The translations under genes and the position numbers were made by a program. Below the pieces are notes generated by a model, which was given only the letters and a program-made list of their open reading frames with translations, did not search any database and was not told the origin of the DNA. Source: Cephalopachus bancanus (taxonomy: Eukaryota; Chordata; Mammalia; Primates; Tarsiidae). Taken from it: DNA of 64,000 nucleotides. Shown piece after piece: positions 31,871 to 42,670 of this stretch; position 1 is the first letter of the stretch; each line of letters begins with the position of its first letter. The stretch spans positions 8,556,001 through 8,620,000 of the forward strand of contig JAPVLO010000182.1 in assembly GCA_027257055.1 (NCBI GenBank), given 5' to 3'.

Positions 31871-33123
31871 TGTCTTCTCTGGAGTTCCAGAAGGCATCGG
31901 CACACTGAATACAACGTGAATGGTGTTCCTGGAGCTGTGCAACACAGGGGTCCTGGGCAGGATGGGAGACGCAGGGTCCGGCCCAAGTCAGTATGACCAC
32001 CCCAGGCTCTTTCTTGCTGTAGCTCCCGGACCCCAGGCTGGGCAGGAGAAAGCTCAGGAACTCATTCCCAGGGGCTCAGCTCCCCAGGGTGCGGAAACAC
32101 AGCCAGAAACCAAGTCCTCTTCCCTTGGAAGGTTGCAGTGGCTTGTAAGAAAAAGCTTCTTGCTGCTGCTCTATGGGGAAAGAAATCAGATGGAAAGAGG
32201 AGGGAAGAAGACAAAAATCTAAAAACTGATTTTTGCTTTGGAAAGGTCAGCAGCAGGAATCTGCTTCCTTGCCAGCACAGAGTTGATACTAGTGCTGAGC
32301 AGCCTTCTCTCGATCGATAGGACACTGATCACCTCATAAAACAGTGTTGAAGCAGCAGGGGCCAAGGTGGAGGCCACGGAGACAGGTGTGCCTGTCACCA
32401 GCGCCGATCCCCTGAAGACAGGCTCTTGGCCCAGCCACGTGCTGCCAGTCTGCCCCTGCTCACTCACTGCGCCTCAGGAGACAAAAGCAGCCCCTTCCTC
32501 TCATTCGGGGTCTGCGGCTCCACAGATAGTCGCCTCTGCTTATGACCGAGTTGGGAGCACCCTTCTTGGAGCACTCTGGGCTCCCATGGTCAGGCCACCC
32601 ACCATAGTCTTTCAAGACTCAGGCCACTGCTGAGTAGAGTGTAAGTGGGACTGGTGGCCCCCCAGGAATGGCTCTGGAAGTCCAGAGGGAGAAGCCGGGT
32701 ATATATGGTTGGTCAGTGGAGCCGCCTGCAAATTGTGATATCTTTCCATAAGAGGTAGAGATAGAATTGAGGGAGGGAGAAGGTAGGGACTGGGGCAGCA
32801 GTGACCTTCATCCCAGAATACTCTGTGCACATGCTTGGCTTGCACATGAGCCATCTGGTAAACCCACTGCACCCTCAGAGGATGCACAGCTTTGACATAT
32901 GCAGCCAGCCTTAGCCATAAAGCACAGTACCGAACAGGCAGGGCTGTAAGGGGCAGGAAAGGGGGACAGTGACACTTTCAAAGAATGGAGGACGCTGTTA
33001 ACATGTCAGTCCAATTATGGTAATGTGCTGGGGTAATTGGCCCTCCAAGGGCGCAGGGGACACACATGAGTACAGTAATTGCAGGTTCAAGTTGCTCTGC
33101 ATTCTTTATCCTGCTTTGGTGAC

Positions 33124-33238
33124 TAATTATTAGTATTTAGCAAGTGGATATTGTCATCTTCAAAGCAGGTGCAGCTGTGACTCCAGCCCTGGGGCTGGGG
33201 CCAGCTAAAGGTCAGCTTCTGCTTGGGGATAATTAATT
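33124..33238. promoter_or_regulatory. TAATTATTA and TAATTAATT site pair
   Basis: TAATTATTA at 33124-33132 and TAATTAATT at 33230-33238 flank GCAGGTGCAGCTGTGACTCC, which contains E-box-type CAGGTG and CAGCTG hexamers. Upstream, GGGGTAATTGGCCC (33032-33045) adds another TAATTG core. This mix of homeodomain and E-box motifs in unique DNA fits a developmental enhancer, as inference. Confidence 0.35.
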
Positions 33239-33600
33239 TGTCTTTTATGGATCTGAAATGCGTTCCAAGCTTGTCTCTCGTTTTTTGCTTACAAACAAAC
33301 AAATAAACAAACAAACCAAAGGGAAGAAAAATAGACCTTGCTGTCTATTTCAGTGCTCTTCCCTTTAAAAGGCCAGAATCGACAAATAGGGATAAATGAC
33401 TGGAGCGGGTCATTTGGGAACCTCCATCCCCCAGTCCGGAGCCACATGAACAAAAAAGCCAAATGGTCTGGGGTGAGCATCAGCAAGTGAAATAGTATTA
33501 GCTCTTGATAGCCTACTTGTGTGTTTGTTGCCACTTATGTACTAGACTCTAGGACGCTCTGCTCCTTAAAGGATTAACATTTTGGAAATTTACAAATTTA

Positions 33601-33876
<276 letters not shown>

Positions 33877-33892
33877 AGGGAAGGGAAATAAT

Positions 33893-34090
33893 AACAGTAA
33901 ATAGCTACTACTGAGTAGCTACCGTGTGTCAGATACTATGTTCATGCACATAAAATGTGTATTTTGTGTAACCCTCACCACAGCCCTAGGAAAAGGGTGC
34001 CACTGTTATCCCTGTTTCATAGGTGAAGCTCTGAGAGCTGAATTGTGTTGCTCAAAGCTGAAGCCACAGAGCTACACTTAACCCCTGGTC
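33893..34090 (+). mobile_element. MIR SINE, sense
   Basis: GAGTAGCTACCGTGTGTCAG, GTAACCCTCACCACAGCCCT, TGTTTCATAGGTGAAGCTCT and AAAGCTGAAGCCACAGAGCT occur in MIR order. Confidence 0.75.
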
Positions 34091-36936
34091 TGTGAGATGC
34101 CAACAGAACCCCTTTGCTTGGTGAGGTGCTGTGTTTAGTCCTCTGGTCTGCAGGGATAGCCCTCACTGACTCTGCTTTGTGGAGGACCAAGAGAACAGGG
34201 GTGTTGTTTTGTTTTGTTTTGTTTTGTCTACCTAAGCAGAGCCTTCTGCTTCACCTGAGGAAGCCGAAGTTTGAATTAAGCATTACGTCATGGCTATGAT
34301 GCTCGGTAGAATTTTATCAGAGACAATCAAAATCAGCGTAGGGGGAGAGATAGGAAAGGAAATGGTCCCTTCCTGGGTCCTGCCTCTTCCTCTGGTCCCC
34401 ACAGCAATCCTGGCCCATAAAGTCCTTTCCCTGCCTCAGCTACCTTGTGTCCCACTAGGGCACTGGCTCAAAGTCCCTCTCATTTTCCTGAACCATCCTG
34501 CAGACTCTAATCATGACATACTCATGTGTCTCCAACAAGAACCTGGATGCACTTAGGTCAGGAAACTGGTCCCATGTGCTTTTGCTGCTCCTGGGACACT
34601 TGGCTCTGTCCTGGGGACGCAGAGAGGCTCCATAACTTCTGATTGAATCAAATTGGGGGAGGAGGGTGGACAGGGCTCCCCCTCTGGTTGTTGGGCTGAC
34701 AAAGGAAGACTCCCTTGTTCCATGTTGGCTGGGAAAATGAAGGATCATTTAGGAGAGAGAGGTGTGACCATCTCACACGTATACGTTGTGAATTCAGATG
34801 AGTATATAGAAGTTTCTTATAATCCACCTGCATTGCAACATGGGATTCTGATGACACTGTGCCATTCTAAGGAGTGGCTGGCAAGGTGGAAGAAGTGAGA
34901 GTCTAGAAGGAACTTTCAGGAGTGGGAACAGATGCCTCCGGAGTTCAGCTCTGCGTCCAAGGCGCACTGTGACGGCAGGCAATACAATTTCGTCTGTGGT
35001 TTTGCTGCAGCCTACATATTGATGCAGTCAAATGAATTCTCCTCTTTGCAACCTGACCTCCTTCTTACTGTGAAATGATCTCATTTCAAGGCTAACCACA
35101 AGAGGTTTGGCTGGGCACCCGGCATGCCGTGTGTCTGGCATTTGCAAATCTTCATGCAAAGTGCAAAGTTTTTTTTTTTAAAAGACAGTAAATAATCCTG
35201 TCCAGAGAAATCTTGGAAAGGTCTTCTCCCAGCCATGAGGTGAAAAAAAAAAAGCAATTGCTCTCCCTACCCTCACAACCATTATCTGCCGCTCTTCTCG
35301 AATGCTAAGGCTTAAGTCGCTTTTAATTTTAGACCAGGAACAATCTGATTTGGGGCCAAGGTTTTTTTTCACTGTCCTTCAAAATGTATTAAGCTGTGGT
35401 GTTTTTCCACCGCGAGCCTGTTCTGTTTCAGTTTCTTGAGTGCCAAAGGCTGGGGCTCCACCAAGAATTCGACTTACAGCCAGGATGCAAGGAGACTGCA
35501 CTCTGCAAAGAGCATGGCCCCCACCCTGCCTATAGCAGGAATCCCAACAATTATTGGGAGGGGGGTGATCACATCATCTCACTGGGGAATACTCTTTGCT
35601 TCCCTGGCAAGGCGTGGTAATGTCTACATGACTGGTCAGGCAAATGACCAGACACTAAGATGGCAGGCAGAGTTCCCGGAAGCGCATGCCACGACTGCCC
35701 ACTTCCGTCTAGCCAACCCCCTCTGTGTCTCCGTCTCCAATCCCTACTGTAGAGAAACCGACAGGTCCCCTTGCAGTCCAGGTGGTCCCCTACCTTCCTG
35801 CTCCTCGTCTTCTGTACCACCGGTGGACCACGAGGATGCAGGATCTTCCTCCCAAGCAGAGAGACCAGGCACGGTGTAGATGCTGGTGCCTGGATCTCAC
35901 TTCTAGTTCTACAGGCAGAAGTCCAGCTGCCCACTTGGCCTGGCTTGTGAAGCTCTGTCTCCCGAGGTGTTCAGCTCCTGACCTGAAACTCCATCGAGGA
36001 TGAGATGCACATGGTGGAGGCTGAGACACAGAGGATCTCGTTTCTCTAAGCTTCCCCTGCCTTTTCTAGACACTAACATTCAACTGACTTGGCAGTACAT
36101 CAAGCCTCCGATTCTGTTCCTTCCAGGTCTCCTGCACCTCCGTGGGCAGATCTGATTCTAGATTTTGGCCCATTCCAAACTCCCCCAGCTGCAGTGATTA
36201 GGGCAGGTCCCAGGATACGACCATGCAGGGGCTCCTGTTCAACGTGGCCTGAACACCATTTTGGTCTCACACTGGACGGGTCTTCTTGATAACAGAACTG
36301 TCTCCAGAGCAAGTTGGTGGAAAACCTTCTGACATTTGTTGGAAACCTGGTGCCCCTCATTGGCAAATTCTTTCTGCAGGGTTGTGACAAAAAGAATGTG
36401 TTGGGGGGGAGGAAGATGAGTTGACCTAGGAGGATGAGATATAAGACACTGCCGGGCCCCTTGGGATCCCAGGTTCTGCAGAGCCTAGGAAAATGGCAAA
36501 ATATTTATGTTTTTCGCTTCCTTCAGCCACAGCCTTCCTTGGGGACATCTGACAAGGTTGTTGGTGAACAAGCATATCCAGTGTGCAGCTAGACAGGCTG
36601 GCAAGGTGTTAAAGAGAACAGCAGGCCTGGGAGCAGCTAATGGAACAGGCTCCTCTTAGGGAGGAAGCAGCCCCTCTCTGGCATCCCGGCCTGGCGCCAC
36701 GTAGCCTGCAGGGGCGAGGATCAGCTTCTAGAAAGAGATGACTGTCTCACTAACGTAATGCCCCGAATCCAGCCTAGATGCAGCTTGAGGAGGGGATGGA
36801 GTGGGAGGCAGGAGGTCAGAATGGGGATGGTCCAGGCAAGAGACTTGCTTCCCCCAAAACCCGAGGGTGCTTGGGTTTGAGTCGGGCCTTTGGAGGAACC
36901 TCAGTCACTGGCTGTGTTTCAAAGAGGTGATTTAAG
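34091..36936. other. Repeat-poor unique region, no gene recognised
   Basis: No interspersed repeat is recognised in 2.8 kb. A (GTTTT)n run lies at 34206-34227. Frames at 35396-36029 overlap on both strands and lack known domains. With 29.8-33.6 kb this makes the most repeat-depleted part of the window. Confidence 0.45.
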
Positions 36937-36937
36937 A

Positions 36938-37000
36938 TTCACACTGCACTCCAGTCTGGGCGACAGAGTGAGACTCCAACTCAAAAAAAAAAAAAAAAAA
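36938..37000 (+). mobile_element. Alu 3' stub, sense (heavily 5'-truncated)
   Basis: CACTGCACTCCAGTCTGGGC, GACAGAGTGAGACTCCAACT and an A18 tail are the last roughly 45 bp of a lemur-type Alu. The flanking sequence has AGATTCA before and AATTCAAA after, too imperfect to call a TSD. Confidence 0.9.
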
Positions 37001-37626
37001 TTCAAACCGCAACAGACGCTTGCTCCAGGGCTTAGTGCATGTCCCACAGCCCTGTTCCCACGGAGATATTGTTGGGAGTGAAGCAAGGTGATATTCCTCA
37101 ATCCTGATCTTCATTTGAACTGACATGTCATCCCACATATGCCCCTTCCTCTTTTCCCTCATCAAACTTCATTAGAATCAACACAGAGTAGTGGAAAGGG
37201 GAAAGAACACTGGGACCAAAAAAAGAAGAAAAAAAGTGGAAAATTATCTGCACTCTGTGCCCAAACAGCTGACTGCAGGCAATTTCTCCTCTTTGCTGGA
37301 TCAGATCCATTTCTGTTTTATGGTTCTGTGCTTTCAAGATTCTATGCCTAATTCTTGATAGCTGGCTAACCTCTAGTCAGTAGTCCACTTTCTAAAAGTG
37401 GCTTCTCTGCCTAGAACCTTGGTTAGAACATATTAAAGGCAAGTGTGGTTTTGGAGACCAAATCTGAAGTTCTCTGAGATTTGTCCTAAAGAATCTTTGG
37501 GCTCTTCTTTCCTCCTATGCCTTAGCCCACCCCACTTTCCTTCCTTCTTGGATATGAGCTTCCAAAGACTCCATAAAAAATTCTTCACTCTCTACCTTTT
37601 GACTTTCTCCAAAGGAAGGTTTTTTT
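37001..37626. other. Unique sequence; possible MIR trace
   Basis: An antisense MIR-like trace (CACAGAGTAGTGGAAAGG; AACAGCTGACTGCAGGCAAT) may lie at 37182-37300. Otherwise nothing is recognised. Confidence 0.35.
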
Positions 37627-37627
37627 C

Positions 37628-37676
37628 ACTTATTCAACAAATACTTCCTGAGTGTCTTTTATGTAGAAGGTCTTTG
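37628..37676 (-). mobile_element. L2 3' tail fragment, antisense
   Basis: CTTATTCAACAAATACTTCC followed by TGAGTGTCTTTTATGTAGAA is the antisense L2 3' tail, cut off by the following LTR-like repeat. Confidence 0.65.
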
Positions 37677-38000
37677 TAGCAGTCAGCTGTTGCTGCAATG
37701 ATGCTGCATAAGAAATTACCCCCAAAATATTAGTGACTGTCAACAATAAGCTTTTTTTTTTCTCATAGAGCTGCAGGTTGGCTGGGATAGCTCTTCTTTG
37801 GGCTTTAGGGTTGGGTACATGTCTGCTTCTCAGGGCTTTATTTCAGGTCTGGGAAAAAAGAAACAACAGCTACACAGAGAAGCTCTTCTCATGGCAGAGA
37901 AAAGTAAATCCAAGAAGTAAAGGCAAACCATGCAAGCACATTAAAGCCCTGGTCAGATGGAGTGGGCTTTATTCCACTAGCATACCACTAGTCAAATAAG
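37677..38000 (-). mobile_element. MLT1-like LTR, antisense (diverged)
   Basis: CAGTCAGCTGTTGCTGCAAT, GAAATTACCCCCAAAATATT, AGTGACTGTCAACAATAAGC and CTCATAGAGCTGCAGGTTGG match the reverse MLT1-type LTR start (ttatctattgctgcgtaac, cccaaaacttagtgg). It is the same kind of repeat as 5137-5560. Confidence 0.5.
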
Positions 38001-38129
38001 TCACGGGGCCACACCGAAAGTCAGTGAGATAGGGAAGAATTTTCTACCCATAGTTAAGCCATGCTAGTGTAGGAAAAAAAGGAAGAACTATGAACAAATA
38101 AACAATATACTATGAAACAGGTTCTACTT

Positions 38130-38350
38130 TCATAAAGGTCACAGTCTAATTTCTGAATACTGCCCTATGACTGGCCCTCAAATGTGCCCTGGCATAAGAG
38201 AACTTTTTGGAGTGATGAAAATGTTCTCTGTCTTGATTCAGGTGGCTTTATATAGATTTGTCATTTGTCAAGACTCATCAAACTATGCACTTAAAATGGA
38301 TACATTTTATGGTATGCAAAGTATATAGTAAAGTCGATTTCAATGATTAA
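38130..38350 (+). mobile_element. L1M-type LINE-1 3' end, sense
   Basis: GAACTTTTTGGAGTGATGAA, AATGTTCTCTGTCTTGATTC, TTTGTCAAGACTCATCAAAC, ATGCACTTAAAATGGATACA and TTTTATGGTATGCAAAGTAT follow the old mammalian L1M 3' UTR in order. An A-rich tail follows at 38348-38470. Confidence 0.75.
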
Positions 38351-38808
38351 AAATAAAACAAAACAAAAAACCAATTATAAACAGATAACAAAATAAAGCA
38401 AAAACCTGTTGATGACCCACTTTTTGTTTTCCTGCAGAGGTGACAATAAATAAAAATTTTAAAAAAAGAAAGAAACAGCTTTCACCGCACTCTAAGATAC
38501 TAGGAATAGACAGTTTTGTCTATTTTGAGATCCTTTTAAAAGGAGCGTAAAGGGGAAGAGTGATGTTCTCTCCCACTTTGTCACAGGACATCGGGCTACT
38601 TTGAAACCTTGGGGTCTCAAGGATGTTGGTGACTGTACCTGGGCGGGAGTCAGGGGCACTGCAGAGGATTGGTGCCCGTGCCTGGAGATAGTGCAGGACC
38701 TACTTGGGGAAACAGAGACCCTGACCAGCAGAAGTGACAAGGACAGCTAGCAGTATGGAGGATGTGTCAGCACTGGTGTGCATTGGCCCAGCAGAGTCCA
38801 GGGGAGAT
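38351..38808. other. A-rich then unique sequence
   Basis: An A-rich stretch (38345-38475) is followed by unassigned sequence with no gene recognised. Confidence 0.4.
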
Positions 38809-38809
38809 G

Positions 38810-39700
38810 GCAGCGTGGTCCAATAGAGATATAATGACTGCCACAAGTGCAAACCACAGAGGTAACTTTAAATTTTCTGGTAGCCACACTTTAAAAAGCA
38901 AAACAAACAAAACATTCTTTTAACTTGTTATTCAGAATACCAGGTCTAACAATTAGGTTCGCAAACCATCCTAGAAAAAGTGCTATACACCTCATTGCTG
39001 AATATCCCTACGGTCACCTTTGAAGTACTCTCCTTGGGAAGCTGTGTACCGATGCCAGTGCCTCGTCCACCCGTCAAAGCAGTTTCGGAACGCTTTTTCT
39101 GGAATGGCCATCAGAACTGTTGTCGTTATTTGTTGAGGTCTGACAATGAAGTTCATGTAGTTGCCACCGTGCGCTTAGGTTGGCAGCACTGTGCAAATAA
39201 CTGTATTGGAACACCCTCCCCACTCACCTGATCTGGCCCCCAGTGACATTCTTTTACCCAAAGACAAGGGAAATATTGAAAGGAAAACATTTTGATGGCA
39301 TTCAGGACATCAAGGGTAATACAAGAACGGCTCTGATGGCCATTCCAGAAAAAGAGCTCCAAAATTACTTTGACGGGTGGACTAGGTGCTGGCGTCAGGA
39401 CATAGCTTCCCAAGGGGAGTACTTCGACAGTGACTGTAGTTAGTGATATTCAGCAGTGAGGCATGGAGCACTTTTTCTAGGATGAGATTGCAAACTTGTC
39501 AAGTCTCATATTATCACGCCAACATGTAATGATGATGAACAAAATAGGACCGAGACACCGCCCATTTGTGCACTAAGGCTTTGAAATCCAGTGAGCCTTT
39601 TACACTACAGCGTGTCTCAATTTGGATTTGCCACATTTCAAGGGTCTAATGGCCACATGTGGCTAGCGGCTACCTTCTGGACACACAGGTCTACTGTCAC
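38810..39700. mobile_element. Old MER-type DNA transposon, interrupted
   Basis: The left part (GTCCAATAGAGATATAATGA at 38818-38837, TTAAATTTTCTGGTAGCCAC at 38868-38887) and the right part (ATATTATCACGCCAACATGT, TCTCAATTTGGATTTGCCAC, AATGGCCACATGTGGCTAGC at 39648-39667) are the two ends of one common mammalian non-autonomous DNA transposon. They are separated by the foldback element at 38949-39508. I do not assign a family name. Confidence 0.65.
38949..39508. mobile_element. Mariner-derived foldback (inverted-arm) element
   Basis: It is flanked by TA at 38947-38948 and 39509-39510 and nested in the older transposon. The right arm (39325-39495) encodes a mariner transposase C-terminus on + (IPEKELQNYFDGW, then GEYFDSD). 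The left arm (38958-39120) is the imperfect reverse complement of the same coding tail, so the two C-termini face away from the centre. Outer ends share TCCTAGAAAAAGTGCT (38970-38985; reverse complement at 39465-39480). Between the arms is more transposase text (EHPPHSPDLAPSD near 39208-39246). It is not autonomous. It differs from the 8.7 and 12 kb mariners. Confidence 0.75.
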
Positions 39701-40191
39701 AGCAGTGCCCATGTAACCAAAGGTATTGGACATGAGTGCTCTCTCCAGCCCACTCCACTCAGGAAAAAAGCCAACAACTCGAGGGTCTCCAGCCATAGCA
39801 GGGAGCAGGGCATCCACAGGGGCTGAGGTCCCTGGCAAATGGAGGTAAGAACCTGAGAAGTAAGAGATATTACCATGAATGAGAGCCATGGGCTAGAGAG
39901 GCTGGAAGAGCTCAGATAACATGCATATCTTTAAAGTCTAGTTTTAGGATAAATATTCTGCTAACCATGAGCCTCACAGAAGAACTCAATTGTGTCTTGT
40001 TAACCCTCTTGCCCTTTGCACTATTTACATAGTCTGCATGCTACATTTCAGGATCTCATCTTCATTCAAGCCACCTCTAGTTCTTTCTTGTCTCATTTTG
40101 TTTTTTCCCCCCACCCTAACCCAACTAGCAGAGTAGAATGCTTTAAAGCTTAATTTCTGTAACTTGAATTGTAAAAATGATTGGCATACTG
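39701..40191. other. Unique sequence, nothing seen
   Basis: No repeat or exon is recognised in these roughly 490 bp. Confidence 0.4.
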
Positions 40192-40202
40192 AATCAGTGT
40201 TT

Positions 40203-40497
40203 TTTTTTTTTTTGAGTTGGAGTCTCACTCAGTCGCCCAGACTGGAGTACAGTGGCTGCTCCCAGCCACCGCAGCCTCGACCTGCTGGGCTCCGGCAATC
40301 CTTCCGCCTCAGCCTTCCAAGTAGCTGGAAGTACAGGTGCGCGCTACCACGCCCGGCTAATTTTTTTGATTTATTGTAGAGATGAGGTCTCGCCGAGTTG
40401 CCCAGGCGGGTCTTGAACCTGCAGGCTCAGGCAATTCACTCAACTCTGCAGCCTCCCAAAGCACGGGATTACAGGCTGAGCCACCGAGCCTGGCCTC
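40203..40497 (-). mobile_element. Alu, antisense, young lemur-type, 11-bp TSD
   Basis: It is bounded by AATCAGTGTTT at 40192-40202 and 40498-40508. It has GGCTGCTCCCAGCCACCGCA, CTCGCCGAGTTGCCCAGGCG, and the 5' end GAGCCACCGAGCCTGGCC. It is full length. Confidence 0.96.
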
Positions 40498-40508
40498 AAT
40501 CAGTGTTT

Positions 40509-40848
40509 CAAAGGACACTCGCTTCTCCCTTTAGCCCTTCCCTTTCCTTCTTTAGCCCCTCCTCTCTCCTCTGAGCCCCGCCCCTCTCCTCTGAGCTCCT
40601 CTTCCTCCTTTTAGACCCTCCCTCTTCCATTTCGTCCTGAGTGGTAAGTTTCACTGGGTTGAGAATTGCTTGCAAAACCTGAAAGTAGCATTCACAGCTC
40701 AGAGGGAATCACAACGATTACAGCTGAGCACTTATGATCTGTCAAATGAGTTCATCCATCTACAAAACTTAAAATCATGCCTGGCACAAAGTAAGTGCTC
40801 AAAAAGTGTCAGCCACTAGCTACTACTATAACATGAGTCATTGAACAA
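40509..40848. other. Pyrimidine-rich unique sequence, then MIR trace
   Basis: 40520-40630 is C/T-rich with an imperfect 22-bp repeat (CTCTCCTCTGAGCCCCGCCC / CTCTCCTCTGAGCTCCTC). An antisense MIR 3' end (ATGCCTGGCACAAAGTAAGT) lies at 40779-40798. Confidence 0.55.
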
Positions 40849-41244
40849 TTCAGTTTGACAGGAGTTTCTTGGGCACCTGCTCTGTGCCAGACACTGTCCT
40901 AGGTGCTTGGGAACAAAAGGAAATAAAATAAACCTCTACCCTCAGAAAGTTGACATCCCAGTGGGGAAGATAGACAGTCAACAACAGACGTCATAAATGT
41001 GTGGATTTTGTAGAATGTCAGAAGGTGTTGAGTTGAGTGGGGGGGAAAAGTAGAGCAGCTTAAGGCAATTGTGAATGCGGGGTGGAGGGGTAGTGGCATA
41101 TTAGATGGGGTGTCCATGGTGGTCAGTCCCCATTAGAAGGCGTGACTGGAGCAAAGGTTTGAAGAACGTAAGGGGGTTTATCAAGTGGAACAGCTGACAG
41201 AAAGATCCTAAACGCTGGAGTGTCTCATGTGTTTGAGGAATCGT

Positions 41245-41605
41245 GTCTTAGTCTGTTTGGGCTACTATAACACAGTGTCGTAGACTGGGTGGTTTATAAA
41301 CAACAACAATTTATTTCTCACAGTTCTGGATGCTGGGAAGTCTATCATGGCCCCAGCAGATCTGATATCTGGTGAGGGCCAACTTCCAGGTTGATAAATG
41401 ACCATCTTTTCATTGTGTCCTCACATGGCAGAAAGAACAAGAGAGCTCTCTGGGGCCTCTCTTATAAGGGCACTAATCCCACTCATGAGGGCTCTGTCCT
41501 CATGACCTAATCAACTCCCCAAGTCCCACCTTCAAATACCATCCCACGGGGGATTAGGTTTCAATATATGAACGTGGGGGCAGGCAAACATTTTGCCTGT
41601 CACAA
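41245..41605 (-). mobile_element. MaLR/MLT1-type solo LTR, antisense, nested in L2
   Basis: TCTTAGTCTGTTTGGGCTAC, GACTGGGTGGTTTATAAACA, ATTTATTTCTCACAGTTCTG, GTGTCCTCACATGGCAGAAA, CTCATGACCTAATCAACTCC and the end ACATTTTGCCTGTCACA match the reverse form of a MaLR-type LTR. It lies within one L2 copy. Confidence 0.75.
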
Positions 41606-41779
41606 ATAGCACAGGAGCCGGTGTGCAGGAGCACAGATGGTGAATCAGGTGAGAGTCAGGAGTAACAGAAAAGGGAATCAGAGAGTGAACAGAGAGGACA
41701 GAGCATGGGGTCCATGGCAAATGATGGAAGGCCTTCAGGCTGGTGTGAAGTCTTTGGACAGGACCAGATTTCCATTTTA

Positions 41780-42073
41780 TTTTATTTTATTTTTTTTTGA
41801 GTTGGAGTCTCACTCTGTCACCCAGACTGGAGTGCAGTGGCCGCTTCCGGCCACCGCAGCCTCGACCTGGTGGGCTCCGGTGATCCTTCCGCCTCAGCCT
41901 TCCAAGTAGCCGGAATTACAGACATGTGCTACCACGCCTGGCTGATTTTTTGATTTATTGTAGAGATGAGGTCTCGCTGCCCAGGTGGGTCTCGAACCCG
42001 CGGGCTCAGGCGATCCACTCACCTCAGCCTCCCAAAGGCGCAGGATTACAGGCTGAGCCACCGAGCCCGGCTT
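41780..42073 (-). mobile_element. Alu, antisense, lemur-type, 14-bp TSD
   Basis: It is bounded by AGATTTCCATTTTA at 41766-41779 and 42074-42087. It shares the GGTCTCGCTGCCCAGGTGGG deletion and GTAGCCGGAATTACAG with the Alu at 18615-18906. Confidence 0.96.
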
Positions 42074-42407
42074 AGATTTCCATTTTAAATAGATGATGTT
42101 AGCTGCTGCACTGAGCATAGACTGCGGGGGCAGTGGCAAGGGTGGAGCAGGGAGGACCGTGAGGAGGCTGTTGTAGTGATTCAGGTAGTAGACGGGGTGG
42201 CTTGGACCAAGAAGGCGGCAGAGAGTAGTGTCACCATCACTGACCTGTAATCAACTCACTGCATCTGTACGTTGTGACTAGTTGGAACTGCCAGTCAGGC
42301 CAACGATGCTGTTGCAGACTTCTGTGTCCCCTCTTCAGTAATAAATATTGGCCATTGAATCAGTAGCTAAACCAAGTTTGAGATGCAACTAAAAGGAAGT
42401 GTCATTA

Positions 42408-42670
42408 AAATCCTAGCACTTTGGGAGGAGGATGGCTTGAGCCTAGGATCTGAGACCAGTGTGGGCACCATAGTGAGATCCTCATCTCTACAAAATAAAA
42501 CATAAAAAATTATCTGGGCATGGTGGCGTGTCTATAGCCCCAGCTACTTGGGAGGCTGAGACGGAAGGATCACCTGAGTCCAGAAGTTTGAGGCTGCAGT
42601 GAGCTGCGATCATGCCACAATACTCCAACCTGAGTAAGGCTCGACTTAAAAGAAGAAGAAGAAAAAAAGG
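42408..42670 (+). mobile_element. Alu, sense, old, 5'-truncated
   Basis: It starts at CCTAGCACTTTGGGAGGAGG, has CATGGTGGCGTGTCTATAGC and GCTGCGATCATGCCACAATA, and ends in AAGAAGAAGAAG. The first roughly 35 bp are lost and divergence is high. Confidence 0.88.

Larger units (their letters stand above)
29831..33600. other. Repeat-poor unique region, no gene recognised
   Basis: About 3.8 kb contains only a GA run and a C run as simple repeats, the longest such stretch so far in the window. No exon, tRNA or known ncRNA is recognised. Embedded candidate regulatory elements are listed separately. The frames near 31441-32000 overlap on both strands and are not supported as genes. Confidence 0.45.
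40850..42230 (-). mobile_element. L2 LINE, antisense, with nested LTR and Alu
   Basis: The left part starts at the L2 3' tail (CACCTGCTCTGTGCCAGACA, CATCCCAGTGGGGAAGATAG) and runs to 41244. It resumes at 41606 and again at 42074 with TTAGCTGCTGCACTGAGCAT, GGCAAGGGTGGAGCAGGGAG and GGTGGCTTGGACCAAGAAGG, all in L2 order. The LTR at 41245-41605 and Alu at 41780-42073 are later insertions. Confidence 0.8.
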
